Shown: piece by piece, positions 25,866-34,484 of the stretch
Numbering within the stretch: position 1 is the first letter of the stretch
How the letters are laid out: the number at the start of each line of letters is the position of its first letter
NCBI GenBank assembly: GCA_013361525.1
Contig: JABFXY010000026.1
Span: 62,001-126,000, forward strand
Reading direction: 5' to 3'
DNA: 64,000 bases
From: Polyangiaceae bacterium
GTDB taxonomy: Bacteria; Myxococcota_A; Polyangia; Polyangiales; Polyangiaceae
Made by a program: the position numbers and the translations under genes
Notes under the pieces: model-generated
Databases searched by the model: none
The model's input: the letters and a program-made list of their open reading frames with translations, nothing else
Told to the model about the DNA's origin: nothing

Positions 25866-27056
25866 ATGGGTGAGGGAACGAAGCGGACCGTGATCGTGGG
25901 TTGTGGGATTGGCGGGCCGGTCCTCGCGATGGCCCTGCAGCGCGCCGGTATTACGTCGACCGTCTACGAGGCGCGTCGAGGCGCGGAGCCCGAAGGTGGC
26001 TTTCTCGGCGTCGCACCGAACGGGATGAACGTCCTCGCGACGTTGGGCCTCGCCGCTGCCGTCGAAGAGCTGGGTTTTCCGAGCCGCGGAATGGTCTTCG
26101 TGAACGCCAACGACAAAATGATCGGCTCGATCGACCAGACCACCGACGAGGCGCGATTCGGTAAGGCCATGATCATGATTCGCCGTGCCGAGCTGCACCG
26201 AGCGCTCTGTGACGAAGCCGAGCGCCGCGGCATCGAGATCGTTTTCGGTGCACGGTGCACCGCTATCGATGCCACCGATCCACGCTATGTCACGGCGACG
26301 TTCGAGGGCGCGCCGGCCGCCCGCGCGGACGTGCTCGTCGGCTGCGACGGAATCCATTCGCGTGTACGCAATGTCGCGGTCGATGGCGCAAAGCCCCCGA
26401 CGTACACCGGCCTCCTCAATTATGGTGGCTATTCGCGTGTTCCCGGCCTCCAGCTCGAGGTCGGTTGGACGCGATTCCTCTTCGGTCGGCGAGCGTTCTT
26501 CGGGATGCTCGGCGCACCCGACGGGCAGATTTGGTGGTTTCACAATCGATCGGCAGAGCGCGCCGAAGGGGCGCCGGCAGGCTCCACGGCGATCGAAGCG
26601 ATGCTCGATGCGCATACAGGGGACGCCGCAATCGTCTCGGACATCCTTCGCAATACGACGGAGCTGGGCGGGCCGTGGCCGGTGTTCGATATGTTGTCGA
26701 ATCCACGTTGGGTGAACGGAAGAATCGCGCTCGTCGGCGACTCTGCGCACGCGGTATCACCCCACGCAGGGCAGGGCGCGTCGCTCGCCATCGAGGACGC
26801 TCTCGTGGTCGCGAAATGCCTGCGTGACGTCGACGACCCGGTCGTCGCTCTTTCCACCTACGAGCGGCTACGCCGCAATCGTGTGGAGGACATCGTCAAA
26901 CAAGGCAGGCGCACCGGAAACATGAAGGCGACCTCCGGGCCGATTGGAGAGTGGTTCCGCGACCGGATGCTCCCTATGTTCTTGAAGCTCGGCGCGAAGG
27001 CTCAGGCGAGGAATGTTTCGCATCGAATCGATTGGGATGCGACCGTTTCGACGTGA
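25866..27056 (+). CDS. FAD-dependent aromatic-type monooxygenase
   Basis: The 396-residue protein is a class A flavin monooxygenase: GCGIGGPVLAMALQRAG near the N-terminus is the Rossmann GxGxxG for FAD, VLVGCDGIHSRVR is the DG motif, and LVGDSAHAVSPHAGQGASL is the second FAD motif. It would hydroxylate an aromatic or polyketide-like substrate with NAD(P)H and oxygen; the sequence does not reveal which. GGAGAGG stands before the ATG. It is divergent from and probably controlled by the adjacent LysR regulator. Length matches the PHBH/UbiH-type family. Confidence 0.9.
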   Translation: MGEGTKRTVIVGCGIGGPVLAMALQRAGITSTVYEARRGAEPEGGFLGVAPNGMNVLATLGLAAAVEELGFPSRGMVFVNANDKMIGSIDQTTDEARFGKAMIMIRRAELHRALCDEAERRGIEIVFGARCTAIDATDPRYVTATFEGAPAARADVLVGCDGIHSRVRNVAVDGAKPPTYTGLLNYGGYSRVPGLQLEVGWTRFLFGRRAFFGMLGAPDGQIWWFHNRSAERAEGAPAGSTAIEAMLDAHTGDAAIVSDILRNTTELGGPWPVFDMLSNPRWVNGRIALVGDSAHAVSPHAGQGASLAIEDALVVAKCLRDVDDPVVALSTYERLRRNRVEDIVKQGRRTGNMKATSGPIGEWFRDRMLPMFLKLGAKAQARNVSHRIDWDATVST

Positions 27057-27114
27057 ATGGCTCATTCCCTCGAGGGCGCGGACGAGCGGTGGTCGAACGC
27101 GGTATGTTCGGCGC

Positions 27115-27781
27115 ATGCGTCTTCGCGGGGTCGCCGCTCTGGCCATTTGTGTCGTCGCCGGGCTCGGCTGTAAGCCGAACAAGAAGACCGGTGCCGAGGA
27201 TCGCGATTCCGACACGTCCTCCTCGAAAGTTCGTGGGGCAACCTCGAGCGTGCGGAGGCGAAGGCGCGGGAGGTCATCGCGCTTCCAGATGCTCCGCCGC
27301 ACAAGCTCGGCATGGCGTGACCCTGGTCGGTCTGACACTCCAGGATCGTGACGACTTGTTGGGCGCGCTCGAGGCTCACAAGAAGGCCGTCGCGCTTCAT
27401 CCCAAACTTTCGCAGGCCTGGATCAACAAGGGGATCGTGCACCGCCAGCTCAACGAGCCGGATGAAGCGGAGAAGTGCTACCGCACCGGAATCGAGCTCA
27501 ACCCGGGCAACGCCGACGGGTGGGCTTCCCTCGGCGCGCTCCACATCGTTCGCAAGGAGTATGCGAAGGCGATCGAAGTGCTCGAAAAAGCCGTGAAGCT
27601 AGAGGCCGACAACGCGATTGCGCACTCGAACCTCGCGATCGCGTACGCCCGTGTCCGACGCTTCGACGACGCCGAGAAGGAGCTGAAGAAGGCGGTCGCG
27701 GCGGGCTACAAGAACGAAGCCGGCGCGCGCAGGATGATCGACGAGGCGAAGGCGGCCCCGTCGAATCATTCGCCCGACTGA
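27115..27781 (+). pseudogene. TPR lipoprotein gene with two one-base frameshifts
   Basis: ATG at 27115 starts a lipoprotein signal (MRLRGVAALAICVVAGLGC) that reads in one frame to about 27210. The natural continuation (VLLESSWGNLERAEAKAREV to HKLGMA) is one frame back and runs to a stop at 27318. The third part (TLVGLTLQDRDDLLGALEAH to the stop at 27781) is a further frame back and contains three TPR units (AWINKGIVHRQLNEPDEAEK, GWASLGALHIVRKEYAKAIE, AHSNLAIAYARVRRFDDAEK). Each shift equals one missing base, near 27210-27225 and 27317. The joined product would be about 220 residues, a periplasmic TPR scaffold. Either the gene has decayed or the assembly has errors. Confidence 0.75.
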
Positions 27782-27824
27782 ACCGCAGCAGGAACTCCAC
27801 GTAGGAGACGTGTCACCTAGGTCG

Positions 27825-27838
27825 TCGAACCGGTTCGA
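27825..27838. promoter_or_regulatory. Perfect 14-base palindrome upstream of a lipoprotein gene
   Basis: TCGAACCGGTTCGA lies 24 bases upstream of the GTG start of the His-rich lipoprotein gene. Its position fits a repressor operator, but no cognate regulator is adjacent. Confidence 0.35.
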
Positions 27839-27862
27839 ACAGTGTTTCGACGAGGAGGACAC

Positions 27863-28123
27863 GTGAAAGCTTCACTGTTGCTGATTGTCGGTCTGGCCCT
27901 CTCGGGTTGCGCGGTTCATACGCACGGCTACGTCGAGCCGCCCCACGCTGATGTCCACGTGCATCACCGGCACCGCGAGCCGGCTCCTCCGCCCCGACAG
28001 CATCGGCACGATCACGACCACGGTAGGCGCGACGATCGAACCGCCGGGCACGTTCACTACTGGGGCTGCGGTCATATTTTGCGCGGCGGTGTTTGGGTCT
28101 CGGTCAACGGAGGCCTGAACTGA
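27863..28123 (+). CDS. Small histidine-rich lipoprotein
   Basis: GTG at 27863 follows GAGGAGG at ideal spacing, giving 86 residues. The signal ends in a canonical lipobox LALSGC. The mature part has about 17 histidines in clusters (HADVHVHHRHREP, RQHRHDHDHGRR), with Pro and Arg, suggesting divalent metal binding such as zinc, nickel or copper; this is inference from composition. A C-terminal HVHYWGCGHILRGGVW segment looks folded and contains one Cys. The next gene is convergent with 7 bases between stops. Confidence 0.72.
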   Translation: MKASLLLIVGLALSGCAVHTHGYVEPPHADVHVHHRHREPAPPPRQHRHDHDHGRRDDRTAGHVHYWGCGHILRGGVWVSVNGGLN

Positions 28124-28130
28124 TCTCGCG

Positions 28131-29738
28131 TTATCGCGCCAGGGGCCAATAGATCCTGAGCAAGGTCCTGGCTGGACAATTCCGCAGTGTCGCTTCCAGC
28201 CGGCCCGGCAGGCGTACCAGCTTCAATGGTTGCTCGATGCCCGTCCCGAGGTCGGTCGCGCTGCCGAACGCGTGAAGGGCCTCGTCACCGAGGCCTTCGA
28301 CGACCAGCGTGGTCTCGTCACAGGCATAGCGATTCATGATGCCGAGCCATTCGTAGGGTGAAGCGCGTCGCCCATAGACGCGCTCACTTTCTTCGACGGT
28401 ACGACACACGCCGCTGTTCAATCGGTAGCGGGTGGTCCCGCCGACCTCGAGGGCGAGGCGCGCGGGCACGGCGTGTGTGGCCGCGGAGGCGCCCTCGACG
28501 AAGACCTTCGCGCCGACGATGCCCTCGATCGTCTCTGCATACCTTCGCGGCTTGTCGCCGTGCGAAACGATTTGGCGTTTGCACGTGTAGTCCCAGCGCG
28601 GGCGGCCGCTCGAGCACGGCGATAGCGTGCACTCCGATCGATTGAGCAGAAGTCGTGGGCCGACCTGTTCACTCGGCTCGAGGGCGACCGGCTCGACCTC
28701 CCAGGTTGCGCCCGCTTGTCGCGCCCTCACCAACGAGCGTTGCGAGCAGCGCGATTTCGACGAGCCTTTGTATCCGAACGAGACCGTCTCGACGCGGAGC
28801 TCGCCGTCGTTCGTCTCGAGCAGATTGAACGACGGCCAAAGGCGCGCGACATCACCGACCGTGGTCGGGCTCCAAGGCTCGGCCGTCCCGGCGCTGCCGG
28901 CGGAGACGATGAGCACATCGCCCTGCGTGCGGACCATTCCGCGCAGGAGGCGCGCCGTCGCGTAATGTTTATGGCCGTGTAGGACCAACACGGCTCTTCC
29001 GAACTCGTGCAAGGTCGAGAGCGCCGTGCCGGAGCCGAGCGCCGTCATCGTCAGCTCTTCTCGATCGGCGTTCGAGATGAGCCGAGGCAAAAGCCGCTGA
29101 ACGGCCCAGCGCAGTACGCCGGCCGCCGACGCGAGGTCGATCGAGCCGACATCCGTCAGCGGCGTCGGGACGAGATGGTGGTGCAACACGAAGAGCAATG
29201 GATCGTCGGGCGGATCGGCTTCGATCTGGGCACCCGCCCGCAGCAAGTCTTCTTGGCGCACGATGCCGCCCGCGCTGATGAGGCCGCTCGGGAGGTACGT
29301 CGAGTCGTAGGCAATGAACGACATCGGAAGCCCATGGACCGCGCGTGGAACGACGCCGGCCAGGAACGGCACGTCACACCCGTGGACGTACGCGCGCTTG
29401 CCGAGCGTCCTGCGGAGGGCCGAAAACAACATGTCGCCGTGAGGGCCGAGCAAACCTTTGCGCCGACGGTCGTGGTTGCCCGGCACGATGACGGTGCGAG
29501 CCCGCCCCCCCAGCGCCGCGAGGATGCGATCGTGCAGCGAGACGAAGGACTCCGTCGCCTCTCGCTCCGGCAGGGACGACGTGTCGAAGACGTCGCCGGT
29601 GATCACCAGCACGTCGGCTTCGCGCTTCATCCCGGCGAAGCGGCGTTCCAGCACCGTCACCAGCGAATCCAGGATCGCGTGTTGTCCGGACGACCCCGGG
29701 TCGAGGTGCAGATCGGACAGCTGCACGATGTTCGCCAC
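28131..29738 (-). CDS. Calcineurin-like metallophosphoesterase
   Basis: GTG at 29738 starts a 535-residue protein directly with the first metallophosphoesterase motif (IVQLSDLHLD, D9 and H11). GDVFD, GNHDRRR, LHHHLVPTP and GHKHY follow, so all five metal and catalytic motifs are present within about 1-280. The C-terminal 230 residues are a beta-rich domain of unknown type, not seen in simple cAMP-phosphodiesterase-like members. No signal or membrane segment is seen. It could hydrolyse a nucleotide, nucleic acid or phosphoprotein; the substrate is unknown. It is divergent from a HAD phosphatase with 94 bases between the starts. Confidence 0.88.
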   Translation of the reverse strand: MANIVQLSDLHLDPGSSGQHAILDSLVTVLERRFAGMKREADVLVITGDVFDTSSLPEREATESFVSLHDRILAALGGRARTVIVPGNHDRRRKGLLGPHGDMLFSALRRTLGKRAYVHGCDVPFLAGVVPRAVHGLPMSFIAYDSTYLPSGLISAGGIVRQEDLLRAGAQIEADPPDDPLLFVLHHHLVPTPLTDVGSIDLASAAGVLRWAVQRLLPRLISNADREELTMTALGSGTALSTLHEFGRAVLVLHGHKHYATARLLRGMVRTQGDVLIVSAGSAGTAEPWSPTTVGDVARLWPSFNLLETNDGELRVETVSFGYKGSSKSRCSQRSLVRARQAGATWEVEPVALEPSEQVGPRLLLNRSECTLSPCSSGRPRWDYTCKRQIVSHGDKPRRYAETIEGIVGAKVFVEGASAATHAVPARLALEVGGTTRYRLNSGVCRTVEESERVYGRRASPYEWLGIMNRYACDETTLVVEGLGDEALHAFGSATDLGTGIEQPLKLVRLPGRLEATLRNCPARTLLRIYWPLAR

Positions 29739-29832
29739 GGCGGGCGAGTCTATGCGGGGACGTGTGACAGGTCCGCAACATCGGGCAGGTAGGACATCAA
29801 ATCTCGCCGGAGGCGCGCTATGGTCGCCCACG

Positions 29833-30633
29833 ATGCACCTACAATCTCCCGACGCGGTCTCCCGGCGAATCGCCGAGGCCCATGATCGTGAGCCCCGCGG
29901 CTTCATTGCATTCGACGGCGACGGTACCCTCTGGAGCGGCGACCTCGGCGAAGAGCTCTTTCACGCGTTGGTTCGTGACGACTTCTTCCGCGGCTCCGCC
30001 GTCGAACGGATCCGCGCCGACGCGCGCGCGAGATCGGTCCAATGGGATACGAGCGGCTCGCCGCGCGACACGCTCGCGCTCGCCCGCGCCCTCGACGCTG
30101 CATTCCAGACCGGGGCCTTCCCTGAAGAGCCCATGTACGAGCTCCACGCCTGGGCCATGGCAGGTGCCCTGCGCAACGAAATCGACCATTTCGTCGACCG
30201 CTTTCTCGCAAGCTCCAAGCTGGCCACCCGCCTCCAGGCGGAAGCCGTCTCCGTCCTCGAAGCCGCCCGGGCACGCGGGGTCGACGTCTATATCGTCAGC
30301 GCCTCACCGCTCCCCGTCGTCGAAGCGGCTGCGGCGCTATTGGGGATTCCCCCACAACACGTCGTCGCGGCGACGCCGCTCTACGAAGGCGAAACCATGT
30401 TGCCGGACGTCGAGCGGCCCATTCCTTATGGACCGGGAAAGGTCGAGAACCTTCGCCGGCGCTGCCCGACGCGGCCCCTGTTGGCCGCGTTCGGCGATAG
30501 CGCGTTCGATGCTGCGTTGTTGCGCGCCGCGGAGATTGGCGTCGCCGTGAGGCCGAAGCAGCGCCTGCGGGATCTGGTTGCTACTGGGGAGTTGCCGGGT
30601 GTCGTGGAGCTCGGGAGTGCGTCCAAACGATAG
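29833..30633 (+). CDS. HAD-superfamily phosphatase
   Basis: ATG at 29833 gives 266 residues. The HAD motifs are in order: FDGDGTLWSGD (nucleophile D28, acid D30), VYIVSASP, GPGKVENL (Lys) and FGDSAFDAALL. A helical cap of about 90 residues lies between motifs I and II, as in the SerB/phosphoserine-phosphatase-like C1 group. It is cytoplasmic. Together with the divergent metallophosphoesterase it may form a phosphate-ester hydrolysing pair, but there is no direct evidence. It is convergent with the CoA ligase gene 27 bases away. Confidence 0.9.
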   Translation: MHLQSPDAVSRRIAEAHDREPRGFIAFDGDGTLWSGDLGEELFHALVRDDFFRGSAVERIRADARARSVQWDTSGSPRDTLALARALDAAFQTGAFPEEPMYELHAWAMAGALRNEIDHFVDRFLASSKLATRLQAEAVSVLEAARARGVDVYIVSASPLPVVEAAAALLGIPPQHVVAATPLYEGETMLPDVERPIPYGPGKVENLRRRCPTRPLLAAFGDSAFDAALLRAAEIGVAVRPKQRLRDLVATGELPGVVELGSASKR

Positions 30634-30660
30634 CGAGCTTCATCGGGCGCGGCCCCGCGA

Positions 30661-32286
30661 TCACCTCAGCTTGTAGCGCTGGATTTTGCCGGTCGCCGTT
30701 TTGGGCAGCTCCTCCAAGAAGGTAATCCACCGCGGATATTTGAACGGCGCGAGGCGCGTCTTCACGAAGGCCTTGAGCTCCGATTCCAGCGACTCGGAAA
30801 CGGAATGCCCGGGTCGCAAGACGATATACGCGCTCGGCTTCGTGAGGCCATCCCCGTCCGTTTGACCGACGACCGCCGCCTCGAGCACCGCCTCGTGGGC
30901 GGCGAGCGCGGACTCGACCTCGAAGGGCGAGACCCAGATTCCGCCGACCTTCAGCATGTCGTCCGCGCGGCCCGAATACGTGAAGTAGCCATCCGCATCG
31001 CGTACGTAGCGGTCGCCGGTGCGGGTCCACGGGCCGTGGAACGTCGCGATTGTCCGTTCCCGCTGGTTCCAATAACCGATCGCGCTGCTCGGCCCGCGCA
31101 CCCAGAGCGAGCCCTCCTCGCCGTCAGGCACGGGCTCGCCGGCGTCGTCGACCAGCTTCACGTCGTAGCCGGGTACGGGCTTGCCGGTCGTCCCATATCG
31201 AGCTTCGCCGTGTCGATTGCTGATGAAGATGTGGAGCATCTCCGTCGAGCCGATACCGTCGAGAATCGCGGAGCCGAAGCGCTGATACCATCGCTCGCCG
31301 ATGTGTTTCGGCAGGGCCTCGCCTGCGGAGATGCTCACACGGAGCTTCCGAGATCCGGCCGTTGCATCGAGCTCCGGCGACGCGAGGATCGACGCGAAGA
31401 GCGTCGGCACGCCGGCGAAGACCGTCGCCTCGTAATCGTGGAGGCGTCGCATGACCGCGGTGGGGGTGGGTCGTTCGGCCATGAGAACCGCGGTCGTGCC
31501 GACGTGGAATGGAAACGTCAGCGCATTGCCGAGCCCATATGCGAAAAAGAGCTTTGCAGCCGAAAAGACGATGTCGTCCTCGCGCACGCCGAGGACGCCC
31601 CGACCATAAAGCGCCGCCGTGTACAAAAGGCTCGATTGCAGATGGAGCGTGCCTTTGGGGGTGCCCGTCGAGCCCGACGAATAGAGCCAGAAGGCGACGT
31701 CGTCGCGCGACGTCGCGGCGCCGGTTGTTCGTCGTGGGGCCCCGTCGAGCAGCGCGCCGAGGCGGCGGTGTCCCCCGTCCGGGCCGCCCATGGGCGACGG
31801 GACGATGACGACTTCCGGACGGCGCTCCACGACCGCAATGGCAGGCTCCAGCTTCGGCCACAGCGCGTCGCTTACGAACAATACCCGTGCGCGGCTGTCG
31901 GCGAGGAGGAACGCGTAGTCCTCGGAGGTGAGGAGCGTGTTGACCGGAACCGGAACGACGCCGGCCTTGATGGCGCCGAAAAACACGGCCGGGAAGTCGG
32001 CCGTGTCGTGGAGACACAGCAGCGCGCGCTGCTCTTCCATGACCCCCAGCTGCTCGAGCAAACCTGCGACCCGCGACGTGCGCTCGGCGAGCGCTGCATA
32101 GGTCGTCGTGCCCACGTCGTCGATGATCGCGACGCGTTCACCACGTCCTTCGGCGACGTGTCGATCGACGAAGTCGACCGCCGCGTTGTAGCGGCGCGGA
32201 ATCTCGACCCCGGGCGGTGAGGTCGAGGGATCCACGTGTCCGAACTGCGCCGCTTTGCCGGTGGCCTTCTCCGCCGTGGGTTTCAT
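30661..32286 (-). CDS. Benzoate-CoA ligase family AMP-dependent enzyme
   Basis: The 541-residue protein is an ANL-family acyl-CoA ligase. Motifs: WLYSSGSTGTPKGTLHLQ (P-loop), DGIGSTEMLHIF (A5), TGDRYVRDADGYFTYSGR (A7/A8 hinge) and catalytic Lys in KTATGKIQRYKLR. Runs such as KLFFAYGLGNALTFPFHVG and the SSAIGYW segment are typical of benzoate- or 4-hydroxybenzoate-CoA ligases. It would activate an aryl acid with ATP and CoA. The start overlaps the stop of a cyclophilin gene as ATGA, an odd partner. No other aromatic-degradation genes are adjacent, so the substrate is uncertain. Confidence 0.9.
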   Translation of the reverse strand: MKPTAEKATGKAAQFGHVDPSTSPPGVEIPRRYNAAVDFVDRHVAEGRGERVAIIDDVGTTTYAALAERTSRVAGLLEQLGVMEEQRALLCLHDTADFPAVFFGAIKAGVVPVPVNTLLTSEDYAFLLADSRARVLFVSDALWPKLEPAIAVVERRPEVVIVPSPMGGPDGGHRRLGALLDGAPRRTTGAATSRDDVAFWLYSSGSTGTPKGTLHLQSSLLYTAALYGRGVLGVREDDIVFSAAKLFFAYGLGNALTFPFHVGTTAVLMAERPTPTAVMRRLHDYEATVFAGVPTLFASILASPELDATAGSRKLRVSISAGEALPKHIGERWYQRFGSAILDGIGSTEMLHIFISNRHGEARYGTTGKPVPGYDVKLVDDAGEPVPDGEEGSLWVRGPSSAIGYWNQRERTIATFHGPWTRTGDRYVRDADGYFTYSGRADDMLKVGGIWVSPFEVESALAAHEAVLEAAVVGQTDGDGLTKPSAYIVLRPGHSVSESLESELKAFVKTRLAPFKYPRWITFLEELPKTATGKIQRYKLR

Positions 32287-33050
32287 CGGGGAAGGACGTC
32301 GGCGGTGATGACCGCGTCGAGCCCCGGGAAATTCGACTTCAAGAAGCCATTGCCCTGCTGCTCGATGGTTTGCTGCTGCATGCTCGCGCGCTCTTTGTGG
32401 CCGCCGAAGAGGGAATCGAGGACCCGCATTCCGCCGGGATCGACCTCACAGAGCGGCGCAAAGCCCATCTTGTCGAGCCGGCCGTTATCCGCGAGGTTGA
32501 CGAACACCTGCGTCGTGAACGTCTTCGATCCGCCCATTGCGAACGTGAGCGTGCCGCGGTGATTCGTCTGCACCACCGGGTCGGCTTCGACCTCCGTGTT
32601 CTTCCACTTTTCGTTCACCACGGGCGAGCCGTGGATGCCCCATTGCGCGATGAATGGCTGCGGGTCGTTGATGACGCGAAAGAAGACCGTGTCGTCGTAG
32701 TAGCCAATCTTCACCAGGTTGAAGAAGCGGTCCGCCGCCTTCGGCGCCCAGGACCGCGTGCACGTCACCTCGAAGACGCCCTTCGTCGTGGTGAACCGCA
32801 CCGCGTACTTCTCCGGGGCGCGAGCGCGCGCCGCGGAGGGGTCGAGCAGTGCCGCCAGCGGATCCCTGCGTGGCTCGTGAACCGTGGGCTCGGCGGAAGG
32901 CCGTGTGTCTGGAGGCGGTTGGGGAACCTCCGCGTAGGCCGTCTCGGCCGGCGCGGCCTCTACGGGCGCGGCTTCGGCCACGGGACGAGGCTCACGCGAC
33001 CCGCACGACGCGACGAGCGCACCAACGACGAACAACAGGCCGATTCTCAT
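32283..33050 (-). CDS. Lipoprotein cyclophilin-type peptidyl-prolyl isomerase
   Basis: The ATG at 33050 gives 255 residues with a lipobox (LLFVVGALVASC). After a Pro/Ala/Glu-rich linker (about 20-85) comes a cyclophilin domain: FTTTKGVFEVTCTRSWAPKA, FFNLVKIGYYDDTVFFRV, GTLTFAMGGSKTFTTQVFVN and ADNGRLDKMGFAPLCEV. The catalytic Arg (FFRV) and the QxFxN element are retained. It folds proteins in the periplasm or at the inner face of the outer membrane. It overlaps the CoA ligase start by ATGA, implying co-translation of two functionally unlike proteins. Confidence 0.88.
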   Translation of the reverse strand: MRIGLLFVVGALVASCGSREPRPVAEAAPVEAAPAETAYAEVPQPPPDTRPSAEPTVHEPRRDPLAALLDPSAARARAPEKYAVRFTTTKGVFEVTCTRSWAPKAADRFFNLVKIGYYDDTVFFRVINDPQPFIAQWGIHGSPVVNEKWKNTEVEADPVVQTNHRGTLTFAMGGSKTFTTQVFVNLADNGRLDKMGFAPLCEVDPGGMRVLDSLFGGHKERASMQQQTIEQQGNGFLKSNFPGLDAVITADVLPR

Positions 33051-33288
33051 CGCGCGCGAGGGTACCGCGAACATCGGCGCGAAAGCGACCGGGGTGAGGT
33101 CTGGAGTCTACACTTCAATCGAACGAACGCGCCGGCCTCTGCCGATGATTTCCAATGAGCGCAATCGCCCGGCGGAAGCGTGAGACTGCAAAAGCTCGAT
33201 ATATCTGTGTGGCGCTTTGGTCGCCGCGCGAATCGAGGCGTATTGCGTACTTGTCGCGGCGGCTGAAGAGCGCAAAATCAAATGCGTC

Positions 33289-34062
33289 ATGCAGCGCCTT
33301 GGAGCCTATCTAGCTGTGTCATTGGTCGCCGCCGGGTGTGCGTCCGACCGAAACGATCAGGCGCCGCCGCGCACCGCGATCAAGGTGGCCGAGAACCAAC
33401 CGGTGATGGTCGCCGATACCCAATCGAAGGGTGCGCAACCCGCTGCTGCGTCGAGCCGCGCTGCGTGTCCGCTCCACTCGACGAAGGGAACGGTCGGCGC
33501 GGAGAACGTCGATCGCGGTGCAGCCGTCGTGTTCGCCACCAAGGACGACGTCTCGAAGCTTCGCGCGAGCGTGGCGACGTTGTCGAAGCCGGCTGCGTTG
33601 CAGGGCGCCAACACGCGGCTCGACAACGTTCATCGAGGGGTACGTGTCATCTTCGAAGCGCGATCGGCCAACGACGTCGCGGCGCTTCGTCGCGACGTGA
33701 CCGACCATGCGCGGCGCCTGGCCAAGGCATGTGGCGTCGTCTTCACGCTTCCGCCCCCGCCGGCACCCGTCGCCGAGAAGCCGCCGGCCGCCTCGGAGCC
33801 TTCCCCCAGCGATTCTCCGTCGACGCCCAGCGCCGACACGAAGGCAGACAAGACCGAGAAGCCGAGCGCGGCGAAGCCGGAGGACGCGAAGGACAAGGAC
33901 AAGTCCAAAGACGCGCCGAAGGCCGACGCCAAGGACAAGAAGAAGGACGGCGACAAGCCGCCCGAGGGCGACAAGCCGAAGAACGGCGACAAGCCGAAGG
34001 ACAAACCGAAGGAGCCCGAGCGGCCGCCGCTCTTGCCGCCGGTGAATCCTCCCTTCGGTTGA
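33289..34062 (+). CDS. Lipoprotein with charged low-complexity tail
   Basis: ATG at 33289 gives 257 residues with a lipobox (GAYLAVSLVAAGC). Residues 55-165 are a folded domain with an apparent internal duplication: VDRGAAVVFATKDDVSKLRA and VHRGVRVIFEARSANDVAAL. The last 95 residues are a Pro-rich then Lys/Asp/Glu-rich tail (DAKDKDKSKDAPKADAKDKK) ending in PLLPPVNPPFG. The tail may span or bind the cell wall or the outer membrane surface. No enzyme motif is seen. Function unknown. Confidence 0.7.
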   Translation: MQRLGAYLAVSLVAAGCASDRNDQAPPRTAIKVAENQPVMVADTQSKGAQPAAASSRAACPLHSTKGTVGAENVDRGAAVVFATKDDVSKLRASVATLSKPAALQGANTRLDNVHRGVRVIFEARSANDVAALRRDVTDHARRLAKACGVVFTLPPPPAPVAEKPPAASEPSPSDSPSTPSADTKADKTEKPSAAKPEDAKDKDKSKDAPKADAKDKKKDGDKPPEGDKPKNGDKPKDKPKEPERPPLLPPVNPPFG

Positions 34063-34484
34063 CGCGGCGCGCCCTTCCTCCACGTCAGCGCCCCGCGTCG
34101 CCCGTTGATCTCTTTTGATCCGGGCTCCCGAGCGAGCGGCGCCTGCGCTGGTAGCTTTCATCGTCGCCGGGTGGCTCACCTCGGCACGGTTCGGGGCGCG
34201 ATTTTCGTGATCAGAGGCGGGGCTCACGGGCATGTGAGTTGCAGCCGGGTCGGACCCGTACCGCCTGGGTTAATTTCAACAATCCCTCAAGGCCGGAGGG
34301 CCTGAAGTCCGCGTAGGACTACGGCGTGCGCAGCTCGCGAGGGGCTGGCACCCATGAACATCGCGCGTCGAGCAGCCACTCACGTCTCGTCGTCGCCGCT
34401 TTCCTTCGTTTCGTTCCTTTCCCCGCCGCTTTCTCAGGTTTGCCGCCGCGCGGCCGCAGGTCGTCCGCGCCGAAGGTTCTGCCC
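34063..34484. other. Intergenic region carrying a palindromic repeat, no gene seen
   Basis: These 422 bases between plus-strand genes contain no convincing reading frame. A Shine-Dalgarno-free stretch before the DUF1592 gene (34350-34484) is pyrimidine-rich in parts. The middle holds the tandem short-hairpin repeat listed at 34290-34346. Confidence 0.5.
34290..34346. repeat. Tandem short-hairpin repeat, copy 1
   Basis: Three consecutive hairpins with 5-base stems: AGGCC/GGCCT (34290-34303), AGTCC/GGACT (34306-34320) and AGCTC/GGGCT (34332-34346). The segment CTACGGCGTGCGCAG (34319-34333) recurs with one change at 52241-52255, and both copies continue into a hairpin followed by CTGGCAC. The stems differ between copies yet pair in each, indicating conserved structure. 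Confidence 0.65.
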
